The notes under the pieces are model-generated. The model saw only the letters and a program-made list of their open reading frames with translations, made no database searches and was not told where the DNA came from. A stretch of 64,000 nt of DNA from Amoebidium appalachense (taxonomy: Eukaryota > Ichthyosporea), in assembly GCA_963693365.1 (NCBI GenBank), contig CAVNZM010000007.1, positions 4,836,001-4,900,000 of the forward strand, written 5' to 3'. Positions 26,733-47,093 of the stretch are shown one piece after another. Every line of letters begins with the position of its first letter. Position 1 is the stretch's first letter. Both the position numbers and the translations under genes were made by a program.

Positions 26733-27467
26733 CACACAGGACACGTTTACCGAGGGCCAGGCATATGTTGCCATCAGCCGTGCCACGTCACTGGATGGCT
26801 TGGAGCTGAGAGGCTTTTCAAGGAGGCAAGCATACCTTCCCTCCCCCCCCCCCCCCCCCCGGCACCCTCCCCTCCCCCCCCCCCCCCCCCCCCCCCCCCA
26901 CGCACACACACCCCACTACCACTACCACAACCACGGCTAGGGTGCCAAACTCCACCCGTCACCTCTTCTGCAATATTTTGCACCCCCAAAACACCAGCCA
27001 CCTCTTTTCCCTTCGACCTTTTCCTAATGAGTACCCGGGTCCTTACAACTTCATGTTCCCAAGACTCTTTGATCTCCCCATCCCCTCACTTTGTGTTCAT
27101 TCATCCCTCTCCTATTGCCTGCTGCCGTAACCAACCCCCCTTCCCCCCTGCCCCCCTCCCCTTTTCCCGTCCCCCCCTCTTCCCTTCCCCCCCTCCCCCC
27201 CTCCCCCCTCCCCCCCCCCCCCCTCTTCCCCCTTCCCCCCCCCCCCCCTCCCCCCCCCCCCCCCCCCCCCGCCCTCCCCCCCCAAAGAATCCAACACACA
27301 CATTCACTGACTTTTGTCCCCTCATCAGGGTTGCACGAGCACACCCCCTTGTCAAGACCTTCTACGACCATCCACCCGGGCAGAGCATTGACTGCCTGTG
27401 GGATGGCCAGCCAATGGGCAATGGCGTAGCAGAGAGATACCTCCAGTCGGTGGCCCAGAGCATGTGA

Positions 27468-27535
27468 ATGAGAGTGTGCACGGGCACAGATACATGTGGA
27501 CCCCCCCCGACCCCCCCCCCCCCCCCAAAAAAAAA

Positions 27536-27566
<31 letters not shown>

Positions 27567-27599
27567 GCGCGCGCGCGTGCATGGGCGCATGTGCACGCA

Positions 27600-27653
<54 letters not shown>

Positions 27654-28597
27654 ACACTGCACGCATGCACGCGCGCACACACACACGCACACAGACCTCC
27701 CTAGCTTGCCTGCTTGTCACTGTAAATAATGGTTTGTTTGGGTGGATCCAGGTGTGTGGGTGTGCAGTGGTGTGTGTACCCACGGGTACACGTGGGTGGG
27801 TGGGCTGGGTTGGACGGATGGGTGGCCGGGTGGGTGCTTGTATATTGGGGGCAGGGGGGGGCGAGGGGGGGGGGGGGGGGGGGGTAGATTTAAGCCAGGA
27901 TTCAGGTTGATATGTACGGCCTTTTTGTCCAAAGTTTAATGCATGCAAATGTACGAGACATGATGATAGGGAGCTCAAGAATGTGTATTTTCTTTGGTTT
28001 TTAAAAAAAGATATTTGCGAGTGCCGTCTTACTTATGTACATGCGTGCATATGCTAAAACTGCCATAAAGCTATCATAATAAATCATTCTTGTATGAGTG
28101 GAAACATTCCTGCAGTGTGGTTGCAACAATTGATCAATAACGGCGGAAAAACACACTTGCATGCCCTTGCGAGAGGAGTAGGTTCAATATGTGCGTTATT
28201 CATGAGTGTACGTGTGTGTCCGACCGTGTGTGCGCGCACCTGTGCCCACATGCATGGGTGTGTGTGTGTGTGTGCAGTGTGTACATGTCTGTGTGCATGT
28301 ATGTGTGTGTGTGCAGATGTGCCTGCGTGTGTGCATGCGCATGTAATGTATCATACGGTGGGCAGCATGCAGATACATGCATTTATTTGGCTACGTATAC
28401 GTAAGCACGTGCGCGGAATCTTAGATGGGCAGATAATGGCGGCCGGTACATCATGATGTACATGCTGGATGTGGTAGTGTGCGTGGGTATGTGCGGTGGG
28501 TTGGGGCCCGGGGGAGGGGACGGGAGGGGGGGCCGAGGGGTTCGGTGTGTGTGCGTTTGTGTGTGGTGGTGGTGTGTGTGTGTGTGTGTGTGTGTGG
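27468..28597. other. Downstream flank of PIF1 with CA repeats and a candidate AATAAA at 28078-28083
   Basis: CA repeats at 27540-27566 and 27601-27658 and a GGGT-rich stretch follow the PIF1 stop codon. AATAAA lies about 610 bp past that stop and could end the transcript. From 28100 to 28597 there is GT-rich sequence with no recognisable exon. Confidence 0.45.
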
Positions 28598-28841
28598 AGG
28601 GGGGGGGAGGGGGGGGTTGCATGCGAAATACGGTACGAAGTATACATGCGATACACGATGAAGCTATGAGAAGCATGGTGCAGGGTCGATGCATGCATGC
28701 AAAGGCAAACATTCATCACGGTATGTGTCATAAGCAGAGCCCATCCTCGGGGAGGGCCCAAGTCATCAATTGCATCTGAGTTTCGAACCCTTAGCCCGCG
28801 TCTATACGACCCTCCAACTCAGACAGCAGGATCAAATTTGT
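28598..28841 (-). mobile_element. Poly(C)-tailed SINE family, copy 2, near full length
   Basis: Read on the minus strand it begins with a tRNA-like head: A-box-like tgtctgagttgg, then about 35 nt to a B box ggttcgaaact. The family body follows (gcccaagtcatc in reverse, gagcccatcctc, aggcaaacattcatc, agcatggtgcagg, acggtacgaag) and it ends in gcatgcaac and a C-rich tail (28598-28617 as G-runs). Confidence 0.7.
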
Positions 28842-28882
<41 letters not shown>

Positions 28883-30109
28883 CTGGGGGCACTATCCATG
28901 ATGCTGCTATAGAAGGAGGGGTAATCATGAAATAATATTAATTATCACTCTTGCCATATACGAGGATTCCGGCCTGTGTCACAGACATGCAGCCAATACA
29001 ACTACAGCGGAGTGGGGTGTTTCAAAAGAGGCTTTAATCTTCATTATTTATACCTCACCCCCCCTCCGAACCCACCCATCCACGCACACCCTTGACTCAT
29101 AGTTTACATAGCCACAAACAGCACAACCAAGCCAATTAAGAACAAGATTTAGAGGTTAAATCAACCATCAACCACGATTCACAGTTCATTAAAACCCCAC
29201 CATACAAAAGCCGCTCCCCCCCCCCCCCCCCCCCCCCCCCCCCCGCACACACCCACCCACCCCCATCACCACCACCACCACCAGCAGCACCATCCCTTTT
29301 AGGCAAAGGAACAAAAACAAAACAAATGTTGGCCTTTAAAATAGAATTCAGTTTCAAAGAGCTTTATCTTATGCTCGATCCATCAAAGGCGCACACCATC
29401 TTTAGATTCAGCAACCCCACATAACATGTCCCTTCATCATATACCATTGATCTAAAAATTTCTAACGAGTGTTTTTTTGGGGGGTCTCATTACCCAAAAA
29501 GGGGGTGTCTAAACTTTTCCCTGCCCCCTAAATTCAAAACCCTATTTTGCAAGCCATGGCAGCCTACAGATACCCAACCCAGACCCTAAACAAATCAGAA
29601 ATTCACAAAAAGAAACCCCTCCATGGAATCTCCCTCGAGTCAAAACTCTTTGCATGTTTGTCTCAATCTGTGTCAGTCTGTGTGCATTGGACATACGCCA
29701 AGACATGCACGGTGTTACACAACGATGCAAATTCGCCCCGCCGAATCTATTCCTACCCGGTGAAAAGCAACCAACTAAACAAAACAAAGAAACGCCGGTG
29801 AGTAATACAGCAGTGTGTGTGGTGTATGGTGTAGCAAAATCAGAGCCAGAACTCCAACCATAGCTTTCCAAACCATTGCCAGCAAGCATTCATAGAGCCA
29901 TTTCATTTTCAAAAACCGGCTCATAAAAAAACCGGCTCATATCAAAAAATTTCCATTGCATCAAGAATACCTCTCTCTCTTTCTCTCTTTCAAGCTCCGC
30001 GCCGAGACCCCGAGACCAGGTAGGTAATCGGGCCAGTACATTTTCAGCCAATGGCGGGTAGGGCCAATCGGTCTATTTTTAGGTGGCAGCAGGTCGGGGC
30101 ATTCTATTT
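28842..30109. other. Intergenic sequence with G- and C-runs; no gene recognised
   Basis: A poly-G run at 28842-28882 and a C-run at 29217-29244 lie in otherwise unique sequence. A 115-codon minus-strand frame at 29542-29889 has no recognisable domain. At 29914-29942 aaaaaccggctcat is repeated twice. Near 30040-30130 a block like attttcagccaatggc recurs as atttttagccgatggc, the second copy overlapping the stop codon of the next gene, so that gene's 3' end may be partly duplicated. Confidence 0.4.
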
Positions 30110-37503
<7,394 letters not shown>

Positions 37504-37627
37504 TTCGACCTTCAAGCCAAGTTCACTCGGTAAGAGTCGTGTGCTTGACACTTGCTACTTGAGCCAGTTGAGCACAGCACACAATGGCACAATCTCCGTA
37601 GCTGCCATAAAGCAAGCGGGTTGTCTG

Positions 37628-37637
37628 TATTTAAATA
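37628..37637 (-). promoter_or_regulatory. TATA-like box (tatttaaata) of the PP1 targeting gene
   Basis: The palindromic TATTTAAATA lies 125 bp upstream of the ATG at 37503 on the minus strand. The expected start of transcription near 37600 leaves a short upstream reading frame (ATG at about 37605) ahead of the main start. Confidence 0.45.
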
Positions 37638-37639
37638 AC

Positions 37640-38640
37640 ACCCTTTCTCAATGCCCTAGCGCCAAATAGGTAGAAAAGCACTCCGTATGCTCTGGTATGA
37701 ACCCAAGGCACACACGCCCTTCTTCTTCAACCCTGAAGCTGTCTCTGTCGTTGTTAACAGTCAAGCTAACCAAGAAGTTTGTTGCCAGCCCTTCCAGAAT
37801 ATTGAACCACTATGCCTTACGAAAATCTAAAAACCAAACACTACAGGCTCTCTTGTGCGTGCGGTCTTTTCTATACCTAGTATAGGCACCGTGAAGTTTT
37901 TATTTTTTGTTTTTTTTTCGCCCCGGCGTCTCCGCCTTTCCGTGCAGTGAGACGGTTCTGCGCTGAGATGTTGTGACCGAGCTGCGATAAAATTGCCCGT
38001 GCGTTGTGTATCCCCCTAAAGCCAAATTGCAAAATTTCCGAGCAAACAATTTTTTAATCTGAAGGGGAAATTATTCAAACCTTGTTCTTCCAAGGAAAAC
38101 CGTTATTATTGCAGGCGGCCGTACAAGCCGTTACTAATGTTTTTTTTTCTGTTTTAAGAAAAATATTTATGTAGGATATTTGAACTGTTATTGCTTCTAG
38201 GATGAGGTTATGTCTTTTTAGCTTTCAAGTTTTACTAAGCATATTTAGAAAACGTGCATGGGATAGTCAACTCACTTGGATAAAATTCATCAGGAGCAGG
38301 TTTCAGAGGTTTGGGCTTTCTCTCATACGCCAATCAAATGCACCCTAAGTCAGCAAAACAGCGTATCCGACCAATCAGAATTTTTGTAGTTGTCACTGGA
38401 CTGAGCCCATGTGATTGGTTCAACACGCACCTTCGCACCGTGAATCAGTGATACGTCAACACCAGACATCTCTTGACATCACACATGCACGTGCTCTGTT
38501 CATAGACGAGGTTCAAAGAAACCAAAGTGTGTTTCAAACCACAACTGTAAGTTTTTTACAGTAGTTCACCGGGTTGTCCTGTGCGGGCTGTATGACACTA
38601 CAGATACCACATCAACAGGTTGGTGCGGTGTGATCATGAT
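37640..38640. promoter_or_regulatory. Upstream region with three CCAAT boxes (38330, 38371, 38414 reverse)
   Basis: CCAAT at 38330-38334 and 38371-38375 and ATTGG at 38414-38418 cluster within 90 bp, followed by tgacatcacacatgcacgtg (about 38475-38494). About 45 bp further on is ACT|GTAAGT (38545), a good 5' splice site. This may be the promoter and first non-coding exon of an unrecognised rightward transcript; no coding exon follows for 4 kb. Confidence 0.35.
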
Positions 38641-38818
38641 ATTAGGGATCCCCATTCTAGATCTGGAACGATCCCAGCAGTACTAATCTGAGTAGTCACG
38701 GTCGTGGTATCCGTGCTGCATGCCTTGAGGGGGCGGGCCGGGCCGGGACCTAGTCGGCAAAGACTAACCGTTGTGTGAGCGTGTGTGTGTGCAAGCGGGG
38801 TGGAGGCCCTGGAAGGGT

Positions 38819-38870
<52 letters not shown>

Positions 38871-38989
38871 CTCGATTCCTCTGCTCATGTATCGTGCATG
38901 TACAATACATGTACGGTGATGGGGCCCCCAGATGTCGACTCGATCGTACACTGTGAGGAGACACCTAGCGGTCTGGGATGACGAATAGT

Positions 38990-39035
<46 letters not shown>

Positions 39036-39296
39036 GGGGGGGATGGGCCCGGATGTCACGGAGAGGGGGCCCGGAAGGGCCGGGAGGTAGGGACCTAGGG
39101 GTGGGGATCCGGAGGGGGCTTATTATCATTAGTAACTTAATTAAAATAGGGGGATCCAGATTAAAATAGACATGTTTTACCATAACACAATCTAGATAGT
39201 ATATTAAACACGTCCACACATAACATCATAACATAAATATTAATAAAAGGGGGAGGTGTACATAGAGGAGAGAGGGACTCACTGAGTGTGGGGCTC

Positions 39297-39400
39297 GGCC
39301 GGAATATGAAGTGTTGTTTGGTCTAAGATGCCTGGGTTCCCAAACTTGATGGTCAACAACAGGGACATTAATTGGTTGCTAATTAATATGGCAGCCTATG
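39297..39400 (+). repeat. Dispersed repeat, copy A of a diverged pair
   Basis: ggccggaatatgaagtgttg, gcctgggttccc, aacttgatgg, aacaacag and aatatggc line up in the same order with the block at 40630-40735, at roughly two-thirds identity by eye. Both copies run into a G-rich run at the right end. Confidence 0.5.
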
Positions 39401-39697
39401 GAGGGCCCCGGGGGGAGGGGGGAGGGGGGGAGAGGGGGAGGGGGGGGGGGGGGGAAGAGAGGGCATTTTCAAAGAAATCACTTGGGGGCCGGGGGAGGGG
39501 GGGGGGGGGGGGGTTGTTGGGGATTGTTGGGGGGGCTTTCTTTTATAATGATAGTTATTGATTAAATGGAATGGGAAATTTCGGAGCGGTGATCAGGAAG
39601 TGTACACAAGCGTTTGATTGGGGGGAGAGGGGAAGAGGGGGAGAAAGGAGGGGGGGCGGGGGGTGGTGGTGGTGGTGGGGGGGGGGGGGGGGGGAGG

Positions 39698-39740
<43 letters not shown>

Positions 39741-39826
39741 TCGGACCGCATGGCACGATGTAATTGATCGTGAAACAGCAGCCAACATTAGGCTACCGTC
39801 ACCATCTATTGCCGGGGGGCCGAGGT

Positions 39827-39861
<35 letters not shown>

Positions 39862-39956
39862 GGGGGGGGGGGGGAGGGGTAGTAGGAGGAGAGGGAGGGG
39901 GCCGGGGTGGGGGTTGGGTGGGGGGAGTGAGTGAGGGGGAGGAGGTGTACAGGGCC

Positions 39957-39987
<31 letters not shown>

Positions 39988-40629
39988 GAGGGCCTTGAAT
40001 TAACATCTCGTGGGCAACTCAGGGGATTGGACCGTTAAAAAATCAAACTTATCTGGTTTCACATTGGCGACGGTTACCCACGCCGCTGATCACCCTGAAA
40101 ACAGTGGTCTCTCGGTCGAGGGGTTTAAAAAAAAATCATGAGTGGGTTGTTTTTTCCGGAAAATGAGAAACTTTGTGACTTCAACTCCAGTCTACTGATT
40201 GCCCATCTAGATTTAGGTTGGTGCGGCTGCGTACTTGCAGCACATATTGTATCCCCCCCCCCCCCCCCCATCCCCCCCCCCTCCCCTCCCCCCCCCCATC
40301 CCCCCCCCCCCCCCCCTCTGCCCTCCCCCCCCCCCCATCCCCCCCCCCCCCCCCCACCCGCCCCATCTTCTTCCCCTCCCGACCAAATTATTCCCCAATC
40401 ATTATGGGCTCTACTCCTCTTTCCCGAAAGTCACCTCTCTCTCAGTTCCTATCAGAGAGATCCAGCACAACTTGATCATTCAATCGAACTGATTTTAGGC
40501 ACCAAACTATCACGAGGCCTAGGCTAGAATCTCGGCTCAACTTCACTCAGTCTGTACGAGAGTGTACGGCCGGGAAAGTGAGGGCTAAGAAAATCCACAT
40601 ATCATGCCATTGGGAAATGGATTTTGGGA

Positions 40630-40735
40630 GGTGTGGAGGCGTGGCCGGATGAAGTGTCGTTTGACAAAAAGCCTGAGTTCCGGAATTTGATGTGACGGTG
40701 AACAACAAAAATTTCAGTGGTAGCTGATCATGGCT
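40630..40735 (+). repeat. Dispersed repeat, copy B of a diverged pair
   Basis: ggccggatgaagtgtcg, gcctgagttccg, aatttgatg, aacaacaa and gatcatggc match copy A at 39297-39400 in order and spacing, and G-rich sequence follows directly. Confidence 0.5.
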
Positions 40736-41884
40736 TAACCGGTGAACCGGGGGGAGGGAGAGGGGGGGGGGGGGGGGGGAAGGGGGGGGGGGGGGGGGGG
40801 GGGATCGCTGGGTGGGTTGGTGGTGGTGGTGGTGGTGGGGGGGGGGGGGGGGGGGGTGTTGTTTTGTGTGGGTAAACGGAGAAGCAGAGTGCACAGATGG
40901 GTGTTATGATATACACAACACACAGACACACAGGAAAAACACAACCGGAGAGGTGGAACGGTTTCTGAGACGATTTGAAATGTTTTCAACTGCTTGATAT
41001 TTATTTCAAGATGAAGTCCTTTTTATACACAGAGATGTGGTACCGACAAAGGCTAAGCCAATCAAAAGAACGAAAACTATTACAGAGGGCAAATAAATCG
41101 AAATACCTGTCGACACATAGAAGATAAATCGTAATTATGTAATGAAAGCACGGAAAGATTTACTAAAGCTAAATAAATGAAACCATTTATATATCTATTA
41201 GTTCACATCATATATTTATACATGGTCCTAATATAAACACGTCTAAATTTAAGTATTCCTAATAGCTGGGGAACATAGAGCAAGTCTACTAGGTCGTGGG
41301 AAAAGAAGGAAAAGGAATGAGGATAGAAAGGAATGGAATGGGAAAGGAATCGAGTGGAATAAAGGAGGAATGTACGCTTCTATATTTGGGGATATTAAAC
41401 GAGATCTGATTGGACAACTATCGGACACGTACGCATCATTAAATTTAGTATTGGAGAGGGGTAAAAGACGCAAACAACATTACACGTACGTGGGCCAGGT
41501 GGCTCGGTGTGTACACAGATCAACAATATCTGTGCACACGGAAACGGGAAAGAAAGAAAGGGGAAAAAAGGGGGAAAGGAAACGAACAACAACAAACTAA
41601 TAAACATATGTATAACTCAACTTCTAAGCTCTTGCCGTTATCCATGTGTAGATGACAGGGGGGGGGGGGGGGGGAGAGGGGGCTGGGGGTTGAGAGGGGG
41701 GGGGGGGGGGGGATCGCTGGGTGGGGTGGGGGTGGTGGTGGTGGTGGGGGGAGGGGGGGGGGGGAGGGGGCTGGGGGTTGAGGGGGGGGGGGGGGGAGGG
41801 AGGGGGGGGGGGGGGAGGATGGGTGGGTGAGTGTTGGTGACGGTGAGTGGGTGGAGGGCGGGGAGGGTTCAAAATTTCCGGGGC

Positions 41885-41919
<35 letters not shown>

Positions 41920-42448
41920 GGGGGGGGGGGGGGAGGGGGGGGGGGGGGGGGGGGGAAGGGGGCAGGGGGATGGGGGTTCAACAACGTGCAAGTTATCAAA
42001 GTTATCAGGCCCCAAACACCCTACTACGATGCGGTTAGAACGCCAGGCTGAGCATGACTCCTCAGACTGCGTGGGTGTGCAGGCGAGTATGTGTGTGTTT
42101 TTATTTTATTTTATTTTTTTGGGGTGGGGGGGGGGGGGGGGGGGGGGGGGAGGGGGGAGGGGGGGAGGGGGGGGGGGGGGGGGGGGAGGTGGGGGGGGGA
42201 GGTTCTGCATACTATCGACATGCCCCAGCCTGTGAACAGACTATAGATAACGTCATTACGAGATATAATTATCATAAATCACGTGGATTCATGTGCGCCG
42301 CGCGCGCGTACGCCGCGGGCGCATGTGTGTGTGTGTATGTGTGTGTGTGCGCATGCGTCCGTAAATGTGTGCTTGTGCACCTTTGTGTCTCAGCCACTTT
42401 TCTCTCTCTCTCTCTTTTTTTCTTTCTTTTTTCGTGTATATCTAAAGG

Positions 42449-42485
42449 TGACGTAGCTATGACGTAATACTTCATGATGACGTCA
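42449..42485. promoter_or_regulatory. Three CRE/ATF-like sites upstream of the F-box gene
   Basis: TGACGTAG (42449), TGACGTAA (42460) and the perfect palindrome TGACGTCA (42478-42485) lie within 37 bp, about 340 bp upstream of the start codon at 42827. This is a plausible bZIP control region. Confidence 0.5.
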
Positions 42486-42826
42486 GTTGAACGAGCCGGA
42501 CCTAATTTGTTTTGCCCATATATGGCATTGTTTTTTTGAACATTTTGGCAGTTGGACCCCTGATCATGATCTTCGGAGGCCTTCAGTGTTGGTAACACGG
42601 CCCTCGGGGGGACATGACCAGTGCGTCTTAGAATGGTTGACCTTGTGAGATGTGCCTGTTTTCCGAAGACTTGGTAAGGTGGAGAAGACCGTTAGTATAA
42701 AACGTTGACTGAGCCCTTGTGACGAGGGTCGTGTTTGTTTCTACCTTTCTACCTCCATACACCAGCAGGATCCAAGTGACGAACAAGGAACTGCCCAAGT
42801 AGTTGTGGTCTGGTGTGCAAGATAGT

Positions 42827-42882
42827 ATGGCGGGACATCCTAGCGTTGCCGGCGAGGTAAGTAAACACACACATACACACAT

Positions 42883-42937
<55 letters not shown>

Positions 42938-43017
42938 TACATACATGCGCGCGTGCACGCACATGCACACACATACACACACACACACACATACACACAC
43001 ACACACACACACGCACA

Positions 43018-43102
<85 letters not shown>

Positions 43103-44306
43103 TCTCTACACAGGCACGCATTCATTTGCCAACAAAGAACAGTAACAGTCATGATCCAACACTAACACCAAAAATTATAAACAAGTCAGTGAAAAACTAA
43201 ACCCATTAAAGCAGGCATCGTATTTTCACATCACCCTCTTGCATGCCCATTTGGATATTCCTTGCGATGTACACAAAAACATAGCCAGTACACACGCCAC
43301 CCCCATCCCCCCATCCCCCATCCCCCCACCGTAACACAACACACCCATAACCATGCGTTGCGGCACACACATACCCACGTGCGCTGCCACTTGCGCGCGT
43401 ACATGGACCCCCCCCCCCCCCCCCCTCCAAGCATAAAAAAACATTATCTTGATCTGATACCCGACGATAACCTTGGAGCTCATGTTTTTGTGATGGCATT
43501 CCACTATTAAGAAGTTGTGTTCTAGCTCATATACACATTCTTGCTTCCTAGTCTCTCTCTCTTTCCCTTCCCCTCTGTCCCCCCCCCCCCCCCCCCCCCC
43601 CCCCTCCTTCCTGGCTCGCTTTGATTGAACATTCCCCCCCCCCCCCCCCCCCCCCCCCCACGCCACCACCACTACCCATCCACCAGGCAACCCTCCTCAG
43701 CCTACCCAACGACATCCTCTGTCACCTGACCGTGTTTCTTCGTGTCCGTGACCGTCTAAGCCTCTCCCATGTGTGTCGGCGCTTTCAGAGGGTTACACGT
43801 ATGCCTGCATCCGGCCCTCTGCATGTGGTGTTGTTTTTGGGCCGTGAGAATGCAAAGGGGAGGCTGTTTGTGCCTGAGGGGTTAAGGGCGTGGGGGGCAA
43901 CCGTGACGAAGGTTACGTTTGAATGTCCTGTGCGTATGTGCCCCCCCCCCCTCCCCCCTCCCCCCCTGCACACACACACATAAACATACACACGCCCCCA
44001 TATCCCCCTCTGCTCTCCCATGCGCCCTCCTCCCCTCCTTATCTCTCCCCCTGCAATTTTTTGTTGAACACAAAACAACACACATGAAGGCTTGCGGATA
44101 CACAGGTTTTCTGTACATATGTACAGACACATACACAACACGCAAGCACACACAAACGATGGAAAGCGCATCCACGTGCACCCACCCACCACCAAACAAA
44201 CACATGCCCCCCCCCTCCCCCCCTCCCCCCCCCCCCCCCCCCCCCCGAACGCCCTCCCTCCTACATCTTGCGGAAACACACAAACCGAATCTCGATCTTA
44301 TTCTTC

Positions 44307-44343
<37 letters not shown>

Positions 44344-44554
44344 CCCCCAGCGTCCAATAACCACCGTGATTCACTTCATGTGCGCACTCACCGACACCAA
44401 CCCCACGCTCCCCCCCCCCCCCTCCCCTCCCCCCCCCCCCCCACACACACACACACGAACACACACACACATAAAACCACCCATCTACCTATCAGTAATT
44501 TTCCCCACGACCGTGTCCGTTTGCCACCACATCTCCTCCTCATGCCTTTTTTCT

Positions 44555-44598
<44 letters not shown>

Positions 44599-45892
44599 TA
44601 CCACACACACACACACACATACATGCACAAACACCCACCCACCCGACCACACGTACCCACCCACACACACGTACACCCACACCTACATACACATACACAT
44701 TTAGCCAGACAACCGGGGGACTATGATTCATGGGCGGGTGCGGAAGTGAGTGAATGCCTCTCTTTCATGGTTTCCGCATGCCCCCGTCTAGAAACTCTCG
44801 AAGTTTCCACCATCCACCCAAGCAGTTGCCTAACTAGCGTCATAACATTCCTTATCATGTGTCCGGATAAATTTAAGAACGTCACGCTCCGGATACAGGC
44901 GCATTCCTCAGGCCAGTGTGAGTTAAACATTCCCAAAGCGCTAAACATTTCGAATTTGACGGTGGAATTTAACGGATTCTAGACGGCCGCGACCCATTCC
45001 GTCTCCAACATTGTTAAGACGTGGAGGGGCGCCAATAAGCCAACCTTCCCCCCTGAAATGCCACATTTGAAAAGAGTTAAACTGGGCGAACCGTGGGGTT
45101 CCGTAGACCGTGGAAGCTCAGACATTTCTTTTTTGGAAGTGGCGTCAAACTTGGAGGAATTGTGCGTGGATATGGTTTCAGGGAGGGATCTGGGGCCATT
45201 GAAGGGGTGTGTCAACCTCAGGCGGCTGTGTTTTGGCCATGAGAGGATGGACGATATGTCAGCGTTGAGGGGGTGCACACAGTTGAGCCACTTGGAGGTG
45301 TTTTTTAGGCACGAGGTGTGGTTTGCTGCGTCAATACCACCACTACCGTCTCTAAGGTTTCGAGCCCCCCCCCCCCCAAAAAAAAAAAACAAAAAAAAAA
45401 CAAACAAAAAAAAACATTCCGTGTGTGCTTTGCAATCTGCTGTGTGTTATTCGTCGCAAATGTGTACTCATTATTGTTCTTTAAAACACATCCCACCCCC
45501 TTCCCCCTCCCTCCCCCTTCCCCCTTCCCCTTCTGTTGACTTCTTAGATTGCTGAACTTGAACGACCCTGCTTGTCTTTGGCCAAGACGGGCTGATTGCC
45601 TTTTGCTGTTGAAACAAAGTATGGTTTGGGAACCATGCAAACGGTTAAAGAGTCGAAACCCATGCCTATGTGGAGGCATAGGAACCCCCTGATGATTGGC
45701 TCTGTTCAATTGTCTTCTGCCTTCAATGGTTTCCCCCTTACTCCCCCCCTCCCCCCTCCCGCCCCTCTCCCCCCTTCTTCCTGCTTTGTCAATCCCGCGC
45801 TGTACTTTTGATGCAAGAACCCCAAATCCCCACCCCCCACCCCAACATGAAACCCTCCCTACCCCCTCCCCCCCCCGTGTGTCCCCCCCCCC

Positions 45893-45923
<31 letters not shown>

Positions 45924-45983
45924 ACATACACGCACACACACGCACGCCCGCCCACACGCACACACACACACGCACACAACACA

Positions 45984-46050
<67 letters not shown>

Positions 46051-47044
46051 ACCGGAATACACACAGCCCCCCTTCCCCTCCCCCCAACCCCACCTCCCCC
46101 CCCCCCCCCCCCATACACAGTACACACACCTCCCCCCTCCCCTCCACACACACGCACATGTACATGTACACATACAGGTCCCTACGTGTAGCTGGGTATG
46201 CCAGCATTGCCCACCCCGACCTCACCTTCCTCAGTGGCATGGACAATCTCACGAGCCTAACCCTCGAAATTGAAGTCGGACCCCCCGTCCAAACCTGCCA
46301 CCTGAACAGCCTGCACACCCTGTGCCCAAATTTACGTATTTTTGATTTCCAATCCCGGGATCCAGACATTGAAACCCTGTCCGGCCTTTCTTCACTACAG
46401 CATCTCACCCACCTTACGGCGCGTCTGACTGGTTACCGTCACAACCAGGTTAGGAAATTTTGTTTTGGACCCCCGGGGTCCTTCAAAAAACTGAAATTTC
46501 TCTCGCTGTCGTGCTCTGTGGATAGCTACGACCTATCGACCCTGGAGGGATCGACCGAACTCGAGACGATTGAGATCGATTTGGCATTTGCAAAGAACGA
46601 AAACACCACGTTGTCGCCTATGAACTTCCCCAAAATTAAGTAAGTAAGGTTTTTTTTTTTTTTTTTCCCTTTCATTTTTGACATACCAGTGAAGATTTTT
46701 TTTGGACACTTGAAGGTCTTAAAAGAGATGCTACACCAGGGAACAGCATGTGTGATCTGTGTGTGTGTGTATGCTGTGTGGATATATGGTATGTGGGTGC
46801 GTCTCTCCTCTGTGTTGACATGCTCCGTTTGTTTCACTGGTGGGAAGTTGGGGCAGAATTGGGGAAGAGTGGGAGAAGGGGGGGGGGGAGGGGGGGGGGG
46901 GGGAGGGGGGGGGGGGGAAGCAAGCTTGTGCTGTATGTGTCGTCTTTTGCAATCATTTACTGCTCACACCTGTTATCCCCCCCCCCCCCCCCCCCCCCCC
47001 CACGCATGTGGGCCTGCAAGTGCGCGCGCGCGCGCACACACGCA

Positions 47045-47093
<49 letters not shown>

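Larger units (their letters stand above)
38641..42448. repeat. Poly-G-dominated gene desert
   Basis: There are more than a dozen G-runs of 20-50 bp on the plus strand (for example 38820-38870, 38991-39034, 39692-39736, 39828-39860, 39958-39984, 41889-41955, 42126-42195) and fewer C-runs (40252-40356). The sequence between them is unique and AT-rich near 41000-41240. No exon or RNA gene is recognised. Confidence 0.7.

Noticed and set aside
29542-29889. 115-codon minus-strand frame as a gene
   Set aside because: No recognisable domain, no clear splice or start context; left as intergenic.
44980-44982. Reassignment of UAG to glutamine in this organism
   Set aside because: TAG sits at a conserved Gln in PIF1 and inside the F-box gene, but the F-box and RWDD2-like genes both appear to end naturally at TAG, and PIF1 also carries an internal TGA. 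Individual lesions explain the data better.
45546-45717. Additional LRR exon of the F-box gene ([14 protein letters not shown])
   Set aside because: It has a plausible acceptor, but no phase joins it to both neighbours without a stop; the adjacent exons fit directly.
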